In this document: positions 43,656-53,005 of the stretch, piece after piece
Position numbering within the stretch: the stretch's first letter is position 1
Layout: each line of letters begins with the position of its first letter
From: Lachnospiraceae bacterium
GTDB lineage: Bacteria; Bacillota_A; Clostridia; Lachnospirales; Lachnospiraceae
Length of the DNA: 64,000 nt
Direction of reading: 5' to 3'
Assembly (NCBI GenBank): GCA_004556565.1
Contig: SFGN01000011.1
Location: 1 to 64,000, forward strand
Notes under the pieces: model-generated
Database searches by the model: none
Told to the model about the DNA's origin: nothing
Seen by the model: the letters and a program-made list of their open reading frames with translations, nothing else
Translations under genes and position numbers: made by a program

Positions 43656-44732
43656 TTATCTGAAACAACCAAATATTTTATTACAGATTCCTTTGCATTT
43701 AAATGCAAATGTTCTTTTCATCACACGGAAAATCCCCCACATTCCTGACTCTACATCCCATTTGAAACTTCCGGACCGGTACAGGTAATCACCCGGGCAC
43801 GCCGCCCCATCTGCAACAATCGTGTCAAATTTCACCAGATGGACATGATGCCCTGCTATATCTGTCCGTGTCCGAAGCTGAAAGGCATTTCCTCCCAGAT
43901 ATTCCGGCAGAAGGTTAGTCGTATGAAGCTCGATGCAGTCGCCCGCATTTGCACGGATAACAAGAGGTTCCACCTGGATTTTACCTGTTTCCACTTTGCG
44001 GATATAAGAAGCAAGACCGCCATGGCGCTCCAATTCCTCTTTCAGAACGAAAAAACGTCCTTCAGGGTCATGCCATCCATAACGGTTATAAGTGACTTTT
44101 GCCTGAACCATAGCAATCTCAAACACCTTGACTCTGCTGCATTGTGCATTTCTCGGGCAATCCTTACATTTCCGCGGTTTTTCTTTCTTCTCCTCTTGTT
44201 CCTTCTTCTCCTCTTGTTCCTTCTTCTCCCCTTGTTCTTTCTTCTCCTTTAGTTTATCTTCTTTCCTGGTTTCTGCCGGGCGATTTTCCAATTCAGGAGA
44301 CTCCTCTATAGCCGCACAGCTTCTCACTTCCACTTCTGTTTTTTCCTCTTCCGTTCCCATACATTCGCATTCCCTGTCTTTTTTACATTTTCCTGTCGTG
44401 TGACACGGACAGGTTTCCGTATACAAGGCTCCCGAAACTGCATTTTCATCAAAATTGGCTTTCTCAAGCAATGTCGGGCAGACTGTCACATTTCCTTCTT
44501 TATCCAGAACACCACAAGGCGGCTGCAGCGGCATTTCCCCGACTTTCCCCTGCATAAAATTCGGATATCCCGGATGCAGCTTATCTTTCTTAGGCGGACG
44601 TTTCCTGTCCTTCAGCGGCAGAAGTGCCGGAATCGGTGTTCCGTCCGGAAGCATTCCACTTCCATCCTCCAGGCGGTCATGGATTCTCCAGAGTGTCCAC
44701 ATTCCTTCATGGAAATGCGGATAGAGATGTCA
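43656..44732 (-). pseudogene. C-terminal part of a decayed multicopper oxidase
   Basis: Homology starts out of frame with the preceding piece at HLYPHFHEGMWTLWRIHDRL (about 44732) and goes on through a Lys/Glu-rich insertion (KKEQEEKKEQ repeats), a Cys-rich stretch (CKDCPRNAQCS), and a last cupredoxin domain (VTYNRYGWHDPEGRFFVL, HHVHLVKFD) to GMWGIFRV. Between VADGAACPGD and YLYRSGSF the sequence looks shortened. The first methionine in frame is at 44702 without a ribosome binding site. It cannot be a working oxidase. Confidence 0.78.
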
Positions 44733-45540
44733 CATCGCCGATGACCCGGTTTCTGCTGCCTGCCCCATATAAAATATCAAGCGTATAGCATTCCTGCGGG
44801 CTGATAGAGATAGAATCAATAATTGTAGACAGCGGATTTTCCTCTTCCAGCCTCCACTGATGGTTATGCAAATGAAAGACGTGTGTTTCTTTGACACCTC
44901 CGTGAACCAGACGGATTTTAGACGGATCTCCCACATATGCGCGTAAAATCGGCGGTGCCGGATCTCCATATACCCAGGAGCTCATTGAGACATCCTCCCC
45001 TGAATCTGCCGGGTCATGGCTCATCGGCATCCGGTTTCTCATCGGCTCGGCACGATAACTGATTGCTGTCGTGGATGACGGAAGTCCGGTATGGTGATCC
45101 ATAGGCCGATTTCCATCTTTATCTTTAATTTCCAGCTCGTCATGGAAAAATACAGTGTATTCCCTGAAAGCCGGTTTTCCAGGCGGGTATACATCCGCCA
45201 TCAGCCCGCTTTCCAATTCCTCTCCGGTCTGCGGATCAAACCATTTTGCTTCCGCAGGCTCCACAATAATCGCACCAAAAAGTCCGTGGATATTCGTGGA
45301 ATCCTCGCTGCTTCCGGCATCCGCCATATCATGGAACAGGAATACACCTTCCTCTCTTGCATACCAGGTATAATAGATGTCCCCGGCTGTCGTGCTGTCC
45401 TGATTAAATCCCACGCAAGCGCCATCTGAATTCTGCACATTATAAGAAAGTCCCTGCACATGAATCGAAAGCCTGCGGTCCAGACTGTGACGGAAACGAA
45501 TCCTGACCTCATCCCCCAGATTAACCCTGAGAACAAGCGG
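44707..45540 (-). pseudogene. Middle part of a decayed multicopper oxidase
   Basis: This piece follows a TAG (45543-45541) in the same frame as the N-terminal piece and encodes LVLRVNLGDEVRIRFRHSL, GVFLFHDMADAGSS, a hydrophobic cupredoxin core, and HVFHLHNHQWRLEEENP, one of the copper-binding His motifs. At GSRNRVIGDVT the frame goes wrong exactly where the family has a His-Cys-His copper motif (FHCHLYPHF-type). About 11 bases appear to be missing there, which removes the cysteine. Confidence 0.8.
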
Positions 45541-45744
45541 CTAAACTCCCTCATAAGGCTGAGGCGGATTTTGTTTATAACAACAAAGTGCCTTTTCTTT
45601 TATTCTTTCAGCATCCTCTTCCAGTACATACAGCAGTCCGTCCGGGTCATGATCTCCATATTTGTTATAAACAATCGGAATCTGAATAGCAGTGATATGA
45701 AACTCCCGGATGCTTCCCATGCAAGGATATTGACATAATTCCAT
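45541..45744 (-). pseudogene. N-terminal part of a decayed multicopper oxidase
   Basis: From the ATG at 45744 (AGGAG six bases upstream, inside the end of the DUF2935 gene) the piece encodes MELCQYPCMGSIREFHITA, IPIVYNKYGDHDPDGLLYVL and ends at TAG after PYEGV. The next codons continue the family sequence in the same frame, so a single sense codon has become TAG. It directly follows the DUF2935 gene and was probably co-translated with it. Confidence 0.78.
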
Positions 45745-45746
45745 AA

Positions 45747-46724
45747 CTATCTCCTGCCTTTCCAGCAGGACGCACATCTTGAATTTCTGACGGATTCTTC
45801 ACGGCCATGCTCGATCCTGTCGTTTTCTTTTTCATTTTCAAGAAGCCGGAGATAATGATTTGCTTCCCGCAGGACATGATCTGCCAGAAGCGGAAGAATG
45901 ACGGAACGAACCCGGCAGTCAATAATGCCGTCAGCTCCGGCCGCTTTGAAATCCCGGTATTTTTTTGTGAGCTGAATCGTCCGTTTTGTCATTTCCTCCG
46001 ATGCATGTTTATCCTGCTTTTTAGCTTCCTCAAGCAGACGGCAATAATCCCCGGCAAACCCGTCTGCCGTCTCCATCAGTGCACATTCTGTCGGGTCAAG
46101 AAGCCCCCGGATAAACTGAGCATGCTCCATCATAATCTGATTCCAGAATATTTCCATGTTCCGCATTTCACTCTGCTGTACAAATCCTCTTCTCATCACT
46201 TCCTCCAAAATCTGCCGATACAGCTTTGCCTCCCTGAGGATATGCTCGATAAGAAGCGGATAGTTGAACGTATACAGCCGGCAGGAGAGTACCTCCCGAA
46301 GTATTTTTTCTTTAAATTCAATCAGTCCGTCCAAAAGTCTTATCATAGTCTGATTCAGACTTCGCACCTGCTGGACCAGCTCCCGCCCCGGATTCGTGAG
46401 GCAGCCGGACCGAAGCCTTTTTTGCGCTTCCGTAATCTGCATATCAATCGGAATCCCGGTAAGTGCCTGCGTCTGGCATTCTGCTTTTTCTGTAAATTCC
46501 GTTACGATCTCACCGGATTTTAAAACAGACTCATCCACGATCCCGTTGCTCAGTCGCACCGCCCTGGCAAGATTTTCCTCAAACTGTGCTCTGAACCAGT
46601 CAGCCTTTTTCCTGTATTCTGTTTCTTTTTCCGGAAAAGCCGCGAGCAGAAACAGCGCATGTTCTTTCATGATTCTTCCGAAAAATAAATGCGTTTCCAA
46701 TGATGTTGTCACATATCTTCTCAT
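45747..46724 (-). CDS. DUF2935 metal-binding helical protein
   Basis: This 325-residue all-helical protein has two similar halves, each with spaced His/Glu residues (HLFFGRIMKEHALFL, MMEHAQFIRGLLDPTE, EHILREAKLYRQIL, DHVLREANHYLRLL). DUF2935 proteins have a ferritin-like di-metal arrangement; the exact role is unknown. The C-terminus ends in a basic Cys-containing tail. It is intact while its operon partner, the multicopper oxidase, is broken. Metal handling or oxidation is the likely shared theme. Confidence 0.86.
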   Translation of the reverse strand: MRRYVTTSLETHLFFGRIMKEHALFLLAAFPEKETEYRKKADWFRAQFEENLARAVRLSNGIVDESVLKSGEIVTEFTEKAECQTQALTGIPIDMQITEAQKRLRSGCLTNPGRELVQQVRSLNQTMIRLLDGLIEFKEKILREVLSCRLYTFNYPLLIEHILREAKLYRQILEEVMRRGFVQQSEMRNMEIFWNQIMMEHAQFIRGLLDPTECALMETADGFAGDYCRLLEEAKKQDKHASEEMTKRTIQLTKKYRDFKAAGADGIIDCRVRSVILPLLADHVLREANHYLRLLENEKENDRIEHGREESVRNSRCASCWKGRR

Positions 46725-46793
46725 AATTCTGCATACCTTATATTTATAGCTTCTTTACACTATATGCAAAATCTATCCTCTTTGCTTTCACTC

Positions 46794-46818
46794 AAAAAAG
46801 GTCCACCGGACCTTTTTT
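46794..46818. terminator. Symmetric terminator upstream of the DUF2935 gene
   Basis: AAAAAAGGTCC-ACC-GGACCTTTTTT is self-complementary with A- and T-runs, so it can act in both directions. Confidence 0.8.
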
Positions 46819-46841
46819 TCATATGCTTGGCAACTAATACG

Positions 46842-46880
46842 AATCCCTCTTCAACTGTTTCATACAGTCAAAGAGGGATT
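46842..46880 (-). terminator. Terminator of the glnB-amtB operon
   Basis: AATCCCTCTT/AAGAGGGATT arms continue into an inner GACTGT/ACAGT stem. It lies about 95 bases past the amtB stop. Followed on the minus strand by CGTATTAG, so the T-run is weak. Confidence 0.55.
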
Positions 46881-46972
46881 TTCCGCTGTCTTTATCATTT
46901 TATTTTAATTATCTCTGTTTAAATCCGCATACCTGCTGTATATGCGATGTAACTTATGATTATATCCATATA

Positions 46973-48223
46973 TTACAGTCTGAAGTTGAAGTCAGCATAA
47001 GCAGATGAGCCATGCTCATGAATATCCAGACCTTCGATTTCTTCTTCTTTTGTCACTCTTAATCCGACTGTCTTATCAATTACAGTAAATACGATAAATG
47101 CCATAACGAATACAAATAATGCGGTTGAAGCGACACCGATAAGCTGTGTAACAAATGAATAGTCCGGAGAAAATACACCTACCAGAAGTGTACCGGTCGC
47201 CCCGCACACACCATGAACACTGATTGCACCGACCGGGTCGTCAATTTTTGCGACCTTGTCAAAGAATTCCACAGAGAACACTACCAGTACTCCTGCGATT
47301 ACTCCGATAATGATTGCTGCCCAGTTGCTCACACAGTCACATCCGGCTGTAATTGCTACCAGACCTGCAAGGGAGCCGTTAAATGTCATTGAAACATCAG
47401 GCTTTCCATAACGTACCCATGTCAAAATCAAGGCTACCAGTGTTGCCGCTGCAGCAGCCAGGTTTGTCGTCATGGCGATATCACCGATACTTGTTACCGC
47501 TGCAGTTGTAGAACCACAGTTAAATCCAAACCAGCAGAACCAGAGAATGAATACGCCAAGTGCCGCGATCGCGAGGTTATGTCCCGGAATAGCTTTCACT
47601 TTGCCGTCTTTGTCATATTTTCCGATACGAGGTCCGAGAATTTTTGCGCCTACACATGCACAAATACCTCCGACCATATGTACTGCCGTTGAACCTGCAA
47701 AATCATGGAATCCAAAGTCTGCAAGCCAGCCGCCGCCCCAGATCCAGTGTCCGGATACCGGATAGATAAAAATACTGATTGCCGCGCTGTAAAGCAGATA
47801 AGAAACAAATTTTGTACGCTCTGCCATTGAGCCTGACACAATTGTAGCTGATGTCGCACAGAATACTGTGTGGAAAATCATAAACAGCCCGATCGGCAGC
47901 CCGTTCATCATCCCGTTGGAATCTGCCAGTGACAACGGGGTAAAGAACCCTTTGATTCCGATGATCCCATTCCAGTCAGTTCCATGCATAAGTGCAAATC
48001 CAAATATAAAGAAGAACAAACTTCCAAGCACAAAATCCATCATATTTTTCATCAGAATGTTACCTGTGTTTTTTGCTCTTGTAAATCCGGCTTCACACAT
48101 TGCAAAACCCGCCTGCATAAAGTAAACAAGAATTGCCGCCACCAATGTCCATACACAGTTCATTATAAGCTGAATTGCTTCTGTACTTTCCATACCTTCT
48201 GCTATTAATTCCGCGATTCCCAT
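46973..48223 (-). CDS. amtB: Ammonium transporter, Amt family
   Basis: This 416-residue membrane protein has about eleven hydrophobic helices. The family signature is seen in FAMCEAGFTRAKNTGNILMKN, the twin histidines of the pore in STAVHMVGGICA and ISVHGVCGATGT, and GHNLAIAALGVFILWFCWFGFNCGS. It conducts ammonium/ammonia into the cell. AGGAGG precedes the ATG. glnB lies 239 bases upstream on the same strand, with a hairpin between them, and its PII product should block the channel when nitrogen is plentiful. Confidence 0.95.
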   Translation of the reverse strand: MGIAELIAEGMESTEAIQLIMNCVWTLVAAILVYFMQAGFAMCEAGFTRAKNTGNILMKNMMDFVLGSLFFFIFGFALMHGTDWNGIIGIKGFFTPLSLADSNGMMNGLPIGLFMIFHTVFCATSATIVSGSMAERTKFVSYLLYSAAISIFIYPVSGHWIWGGGWLADFGFHDFAGSTAVHMVGGICACVGAKILGPRIGKYDKDGKVKAIPGHNLAIAALGVFILWFCWFGFNCGSTTAAVTSIGDIAMTTNLAAAAATLVALILTWVRYGKPDVSMTFNGSLAGLVAITAGCDCVSNWAAIIIGVIAGVLVVFSVEFFDKVAKIDDPVGAISVHGVCGATGTLLVGVFSPDYSFVTQLIGVASTALFVFVMAFIVFTVIDKTVGLRVTKEEEIEGLDIHEHGSSAYADFNFRL

Positions 48224-48360
48224 AATAAATACCTCCTCTTTCCTTTTGTTTATCTCTGTCGTAAAGCGGATATACGGAATCCCTGCTGCCGTTTTGTACA
48301 GTCCTTTTCCTGTATCATTAAAACTAAGACCATCTTCTGCCCAGATCTAAAGGACAGGAA

Positions 48361-48401
48361 AAGGGGATATCTGCAAAATCTTTTTTCACAGCTATCCCCT
48401 T
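48361..48401 (-). terminator. Hairpin between glnB and amtB
   Basis: AAGGGGATA/TATCCCCTT arms with an inner CTG/CAG stem, followed on the minus strand by TTCC. It may lower amtB transcription relative to glnB or protect the mRNA. Confidence 0.55.
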
Positions 48402-48462
48402 CGACAACAAGTTCCCATCATTCGATTATTCTTCTGATTATTTCTTCTCGAGTTTTAATATC

Positions 48463-48801
48463 TTACAGTGCTCCCGAACCACGCTCACCGGTACGGATAC
48501 GTACTGCATCTTCTACATCGTAAACGAAAATCTTACCGTCTCCGTAAGTTCCTGTCTGGATTTCATCTACAACCTTATTGATAATTAAATCCGCAGCAGA
48601 ATCTTCTACTACAGTCTCTACCTTAACCTTTGGCAGGAGATTTACACTAACTTCTGCGCCGCGGTAAACTTTCTTGTGACCTTTCTGGTTACCATATCCC
48701 ATGATATTTGAAATCATAAGACCTGTTCCGGAACACCCTTCAATAATCGTTTTCAGATTTTCCAGCTTTTCCGGCTGAATAATAATCTCCAGTTTCTTCA
48801 T
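48463..48801 (-). CDS. glnB: Nitrogen regulatory protein PII
   Basis: The 112 residues have the PII fold with T-loop GNQKGHKKVYRGAEVSVNLLPKVK and the B/C-loop signature TGTYGDGKIFVYDVEDAVRIRTGERG, so binding of ATP/ADP and 2-oxoglutarate is expected. At position 51, where enterobacterial PII has the uridylylated Tyr, this protein has Val, so no uridylylation is possible. Being first in an operon with amtB fits a GlnK role as the channel's gate. Promoter at 48931-48958. Confidence 0.94.
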   Translation of the reverse strand: MKKLEIIIQPEKLENLKTIIEGCSGTGLMISNIMGYGNQKGHKKVYRGAEVSVNLLPKVKVETVVEDSAADLIINKVVDEIQTGTYGDGKIFVYDVEDAVRIRTGERGSGAL

Positions 48802-48884
48802 AACGTTACCTCCTCGTTATACTCTATTTCCTCAGAATTACAGACAGGCGTCCCTGCCCGGATTCATAGGTCCTAAATACAGAA

Positions 48885-48914
48885 AAGGCGCTTTCCTCAT
48901 CCGGAAAACGCCTT
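48885..48914 (-). promoter_or_regulatory. Hairpin at the very start of the glnB leader (possible attenuator)
   Basis: Twelve-base arms AAGGCGTTTTCC/GGAAAGCGCCTT with one mismatch and a GGATGA loop begin about ten bases after the predicted start site, followed by TTCTG. It can equally be the terminator of the gene at 49127, but it lies downstream of the glnB promoter, so glnB transcription must pass it. Confidence 0.5.
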
Positions 48915-48930
48915 CGTTCTGATGAACCTT

Positions 48931-48958
48931 ATTATACTCAATCAATCTGAAAAGTCAA
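48931..48958 (-). promoter_or_regulatory. Sigma-A promoter of glnB-amtB
   Basis: TTGACT (48958-48953) and TATAAT (48936-48931) are separated by 16 bases. Confidence 0.75.
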
Positions 48959-49126
48959 TGAAAATTTATTATTTTTTTAGATTTATCAATTTTGTCCAGA
49001 ACCCGAAGGATTTTTCAGGAAACTTTCTCCATTTCGCCTAATCACAGGCAAATTTCCACCAAAAGCACGGTTATACACCACACAATAACAGATGTGCATC
49101 TCTTTCGAACACCTGCCCGGCATTAT

Positions 49127-49957
49127 CTACTGAACTTCCGAATCTTCCTGTTCCTCGAGATATTCTTCCAGGGTGATTCCCCTCTCGGTAATCTCCTTTG
49201 CGGCTTCTTTCCCTACATACCGGTAATGCCACGGCTCAAAAATAATTCCTGTAACATCCGCCTTGTCCGTTGGATAACGGAGAATAAAACCATATTTCCA
49301 CGCATTTGCCGCAAGCCATTGTGACTCTGCTGTCTGAGCCTGGGCATCATCCAGTCCCGTGTATGTGGATGAAGTGATATCCAGGGCAAGTCCCGTCGCA
49401 TGTTCGCTGATTCCCGGCACTGCCACCGACTTCTTTGTCTCATCGTAGGCATCCATAGGAGTATATCCCTGTGCAATCCAGGAAGACATTGTATCATTGA
49501 ACACCTGCCGCTGGCTGTCATAAGAACGGTATGCCGACACAATATACATGCTCATCCCGGCGGCAGCGGCATCCTCAAACATCTTCCTTGCATCTGCCTC
49601 GATCCGGACATCAACCAAACGTTCTGACGCGATATCAACCAGCTGGGGGACATAAGAAGTGTCAAGCGGATTAGTTTCATTTACAAGTGCCAGACACCAG
49701 TCATCATCGGAAGATGACAGCTTCTCTGCAGCATCCCCTGTTCCTTCTGCTTTTCTCTGCAGCTTCAGATTCTCCGCCTTAAGCTCTTCCACTTCTTTTT
49801 CCATGGATTCCTGAGCCTTTTTGTCAGAAAGCTCTGCCATTTTTACACACCTTCCCGTAGCCAGCCCTGAAATCAGCACTCCGGCAATAACTCCGGTCAC
49901 AGCTCCTGACCTCAGAATGCTTCTCGCACGGGAATCGCTTTTTTTCTTCACACTCAT
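49127..49957 (-). CDS. D-alanyl-D-alanine carboxypeptidase, VanY/M15B type
   Basis: This 276-residue protein has an N-terminal basic segment and a membrane helix (about 17-35), a coiled coil (about 40-70), and the M15 peptidase domain with YIVSAYRSYDSQRQVFND (about 140-157), the zinc site SEHATGLALDIT (about 186-197), and FEPWHYRYVG. It should remove the terminal D-Ala from peptidoglycan stem peptides outside the membrane. There is no vanA/vanB ligase cluster here, so it is an ordinary wall enzyme and not evidence of vancomycin resistance. It overlaps the PPTase gene by four bases. Confidence 0.92.
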   Translation of the reverse strand: MSVKKKSDSRARSILRSGAVTGVIAGVLISGLATGRCVKMAELSDKKAQESMEKEVEELKAENLKLQRKAEGTGDAAEKLSSSDDDWCLALVNETNPLDTSYVPQLVDIASERLVDVRIEADARKMFEDAAAAGMSMYIVSAYRSYDSQRQVFNDTMSSWIAQGYTPMDAYDETKKSVAVPGISEHATGLALDITSSTYTGLDDAQAQTAESQWLAANAWKYGFILRYPTDKADVTGIIFEPWHYRYVGKEAAKEITERGITLEEYLEEQEDSEVQ

Positions 49958-50586
49958 AATTCCATCCTCATTTGTATTCTTGAATCAATTTCTGCATCCG
50001 TGGAACAAACCGCGGCTTTATAATTCTGCCCCGGAATCTGCAGTTCCATATAATAAAATCTGTCCGGGAATATCTCCGGCTGTCTGATCAGCACAGGCGG
50101 TGTCCCCGGCAGGATTTCAAATGTGTCCATGCCAAGCCGTATCCCCATCCGCGTGGCTTTCAGAAAGCTTTCCTTCAGAACCCACAGACGAAAAAAACGC
50201 TCATTTCGGACTTTTTCATCCGCCGCTTCCGTAATATATGCATATTCACCCGGACAAAAAAAACGCTTTGCCATTTTGATATCCGCATGCTTTACTTCCT
50301 GGATATCACATCCGACCTTTACATCCGCCGCATCTGTGCCAAAAGCGATTGAACAGAGCACAAAGTCACCAGAATGTGAAAAGTTATATACCGCATCCTG
50401 ATCTACTTTATGCTCATCTTTAATTCGTTCAAACAGTGACCACACACCGATACTCTGTGCTTTCATCTGCTGAAAACGAAGTGCATCTGCCTTCGCTTTC
50501 CGGAAATCCGGTGCCTGCTCATAATATTTTCTATAGCAGTCTTCCTGATAAAGCGGAGAAATATCAGCCATCCAGGTTCTAATCAT
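49954..50586 (-). CDS. 4'-phosphopantetheinyl transferase, Sfp type
   Basis: This 210-residue enzyme moves phosphopantetheine from CoA to carrier proteins. The magnesium and CoA site is seen in VGCDIQEV (about 91-98) and the signature WVLKESFLKATRMGI (about 139-153). Sfp-type enzymes serve polyketide and peptide synthases and, in some bacteria, fatty acid ACP. No such synthase is in the window. It overlaps the carboxypeptidase gene, so the two are co-translated for no obvious biochemical reason. Confidence 0.9.
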   Translation of the reverse strand: MIRTWMADISPLYQEDCYRKYYEQAPDFRKAKADALRFQQMKAQSIGVWSLFERIKDEHKVDQDAVYNFSHSGDFVLCSIAFGTDAADVKVGCDIQEVKHADIKMAKRFFCPGEYAYITEAADEKVRNERFFRLWVLKESFLKATRMGIRLGMDTFEILPGTPPVLIRQPEIFPDRFYYMELQIPGQNYKAAVCSTDAEIDSRIQMRMEL

Positions 50587-50635
50587 TTATCTTTGCATCC
50601 TTTATCAAAATAATGTCTTCCTTAATTCTTATCGC

Positions 50636-52255
50636 TTAGTTTTTCATATATCTGATTTCAAACGTCTCTATCGTGATCGGTTTATTGAACAGCGGTCCCT
50701 GAACATAATCGCAACCCAATTCTTTCAGCATATTCATCTGATCTCGTGTCTCCACGCCTTCGGCAATGACAGACACGCCTATACGGTGGCAAACCTCTAC
50801 CACCGCTCCCGCAACAATCTGAGTCCGGCGGCTGCCCACCAGATTCGTTACCATTCCTTTGTCCAGCTTCAGCCCGTCAAATTCCATGATTGAAAGAATG
50901 GAGATACTGGAATCCTTCGCGCCAAAATGATCCAAGAGTACCCTGATATTCGCTTTGCGGACTTTATTGCTTGTCTCAGCCAGCATTTCCTGATTCATAT
51001 CATGGATTGATTCGGACACTTCTACCTCCAGATACTCGCAAGGCACATGATATTTCTCCACCAATTCCAGCATCTTCTCCGCTATATCTGCTTTACGCAG
51101 GGTAGCTCCCGCAAAATTCACCGATACGGACATCATCGGAAGTCCCTGTTCTTCCCATCTGCACAGCGTCTTGCACGCTTCTTCAAAAACATACAGATCC
51201 AGATAATGAGACAGCTTTGTCTCCTCCAGAAGCGTGATATATCGTGAAGGGTTCATAATGCCCAGATCTTTATGATGATATCGAACGACCGCTTCCGCTC
51301 CTACAACATCCTCACTCTGTGCATCTATCACCGGTACAAGACAGACGATAAACCGCCCGCTTTCTATATCTGTAAGCAAATCTTCTTTAATAATCGGCTC
51401 ATGATGCCCTTTTTTCTGCAATTTGTAGTATTTCTGCTTCTCCTCACGCATCATGTTTTCCGCATCGGAAATCAGGCTGTTAACATCAATATCTACCTTC
51501 TCCCATGCATATCCGACCGATACCAGCCCTAAGCTGATCAAATCCAGCTTATCGTGGGCGGCACGCACACCTTTCATAAATTTCTCATAAGAAACATTCT
51601 CGACAACGACCAGATATTCATCCCCTGTCATACGGTACACATTTGCCCCGCGGAAATACTCTTCCAGCACTTCCCCGACACGCATGACAACCTCATCGCC
51701 ATATTCTCTTCCAAACTCCCTGTTAAAATTCTTCAGCCCGTTAATATCTGCCGATAATGCCCCCAGCGATTTCAGCTTTTTTGTCTTTGCATCATCCAGA
51801 TAGGCAACAAAGCTGTTCCGGTTCAACAGCCCCGTAAGATCATCATGATAACTCAGATATTCCTGCTGTTTCTGCATCTTATACATCACGATGGCCTGGG
51901 AAATATACGGCAGAACCGCTTTGAGCAGTGCCATATCACATCCGCCCCGATGCACATTCACCGCCGCAAGAATCCCCGTCACGCCCTCCGACACACTCTG
52001 GGAAATGCTGTAGCTGTCCGCATTAGTATCTGTAATATCCTGCTTCAGCCACTTTGGCATCTGCTGCGGTTCCATCTGCTTGATCCGCTCACGCTGCCAC
52101 GGGACATTCGGTGCACACCATTCATATATCGTTATTATTTCCAACTCGTCGCGTTCTATATAATAAACATATTCCGAATCATAATAATCCCGTACCGTTG
52201 CCAGTACTTCATTCATGATTTCCATAATAGAACGCGATGCCTGCTTTTCACTCAT
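50636..52255 (-). CDS. GAF-like/GGDEF/EAL protein with degenerate signature motifs
   Basis: The 539 residues hold an N-terminal GAF-like domain (about 5-125), a GGDEF domain (135-280), and an EAL domain (290-535). The GGDEF signature reads TGDEY (210-214), so cyclase activity is doubtful. In the EAL part EAL reads EAV (321-323), N380, E415, K463, and E499 are kept, but the metal-binding DDFG is DHFG (442-445). It may be a c-di-GMP sensor or a weak phosphodiesterase. No membrane segment is present. Confidence 0.9.
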   Translation of the reverse strand: MSEKQASRSIMEIMNEVLATVRDYYDSEYVYYIERDELEIITIYEWCAPNVPWQRERIKQMEPQQMPKWLKQDITDTNADSYSISQSVSEGVTGILAAVNVHRGGCDMALLKAVLPYISQAIVMYKMQKQQEYLSYHDDLTGLLNRNSFVAYLDDAKTKKLKSLGALSADINGLKNFNREFGREYGDEVVMRVGEVLEEYFRGANVYRMTGDEYLVVVENVSYEKFMKGVRAAHDKLDLISLGLVSVGYAWEKVDIDVNSLISDAENMMREEKQKYYKLQKKGHHEPIIKEDLLTDIESGRFIVCLVPVIDAQSEDVVGAEAVVRYHHKDLGIMNPSRYITLLEETKLSHYLDLYVFEEACKTLCRWEEQGLPMMSVSVNFAGATLRKADIAEKMLELVEKYHVPCEYLEVEVSESIHDMNQEMLAETSNKVRKANIRVLLDHFGAKDSSISILSIMEFDGLKLDKGMVTNLVGSRRTQIVAGAVVEVCHRIGVSVIAEGVETRDQMNMLKELGCDYVQGPLFNKPITIETFEIRYMKN

Positions 52256-52345
52256 ATTCTATCTCCCTTCAAGACCCGCCTGCAGGTCCTGGCACGGGAC
52301 TCATGTCTGCACAGCAGACACCATCCCGCCTGTGATAGGTTTATT

Positions 52346-52960
52346 TTAGTATAAACTTTCAGAAAATGCAATCAATATATTTCTGAGCTGCCTGTACAGA
52401 TAGGAGACCGGTAATCCCACCACATTATAATAATCGCCTTCTATCCGTGAAATATATGCCGCGAACCTTCCCTGAATTCCATAAGCTCCGGCTTTATCCC
52501 TGCATTCTCCGGTCTTCACGTATTGCCGGATTTCATCATCGGACATGTTATCGACAAAAACCTTTGTTTCTTCCGCGTGGAGGGTCACATTTCCCCTGCC
52601 ATCCTCACCAAAGTCAAGAAGCGCGACCCCCGTAAACACCTGATGATCTCTGCCCTGCAGACTGCGCAGCATTTGAAATGCCTCTTCATCGTCCCCCGGT
52701 TTTCCAAGGATTTTACCGTCACGGACCACGATCGTATCCGCACCGATAATGACACAGTCCTGCCCCCCTGTTTCTTCTTTTTTCAGCATTTCCGCCACAT
52801 TTTCAGCCTTCTGCAGTGCCAGTTCCCGGACGATCTCCTCCGGTATCGTACTGTGAAACATTTCTTCCCTGTCACTTACCCTGATTTCAAATTTTATTCC
52901 GATCTGCTCCAGCAATTCCCTTCTTCTCGGAGAAGCAGATGCAAGTATAATTCGTTTCAT
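52346..52960 (-). CDS. maf: Maf-like nucleoside triphosphate pyrophosphatase
   Basis: This 204-residue house-cleaning enzyme hydrolyses non-canonical or modified NTPs (dTTP/UTP group). Visible are the phosphate loop LASASPRRRELL at the N-terminus, GADTIVV, KPGDDEEAFQML, and the late GAYGIQG. The ATG opens directly before MKRIILASAS. Single gene between the c-di-GMP protein and the M20 gene. Confidence 0.93.
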   Translation of the reverse strand: MKRIILASASPRRRELLEQIGIKFEIRVSDREEMFHSTIPEEIVRELALQKAENVAEMLKKEETGGQDCVIIGADTIVVRDGKILGKPGDDEEAFQMLRSLQGRDHQVFTGVALLDFGEDGRGNVTLHAEETKVFVDNMSDDEIRQYVKTGECRDKAGAYGIQGRFAAYISRIEGDYYNVVGLPVSYLYRQLRNILIAFSESLY

Positions 52961-53005
52961 ATCTTCTATACACCTGAACTTTTATTTTGATTTTTCTGCA
53001 CCGGT

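Noticed and set aside
49127..49957. Vancomycin resistance gene vanY
   Set aside because: The M15 carboxypeptidase family is correct, but there is no vanHAX or vanRS cluster and the neighbour is a phosphopantetheinyl transferase. It is an ordinary wall enzyme.
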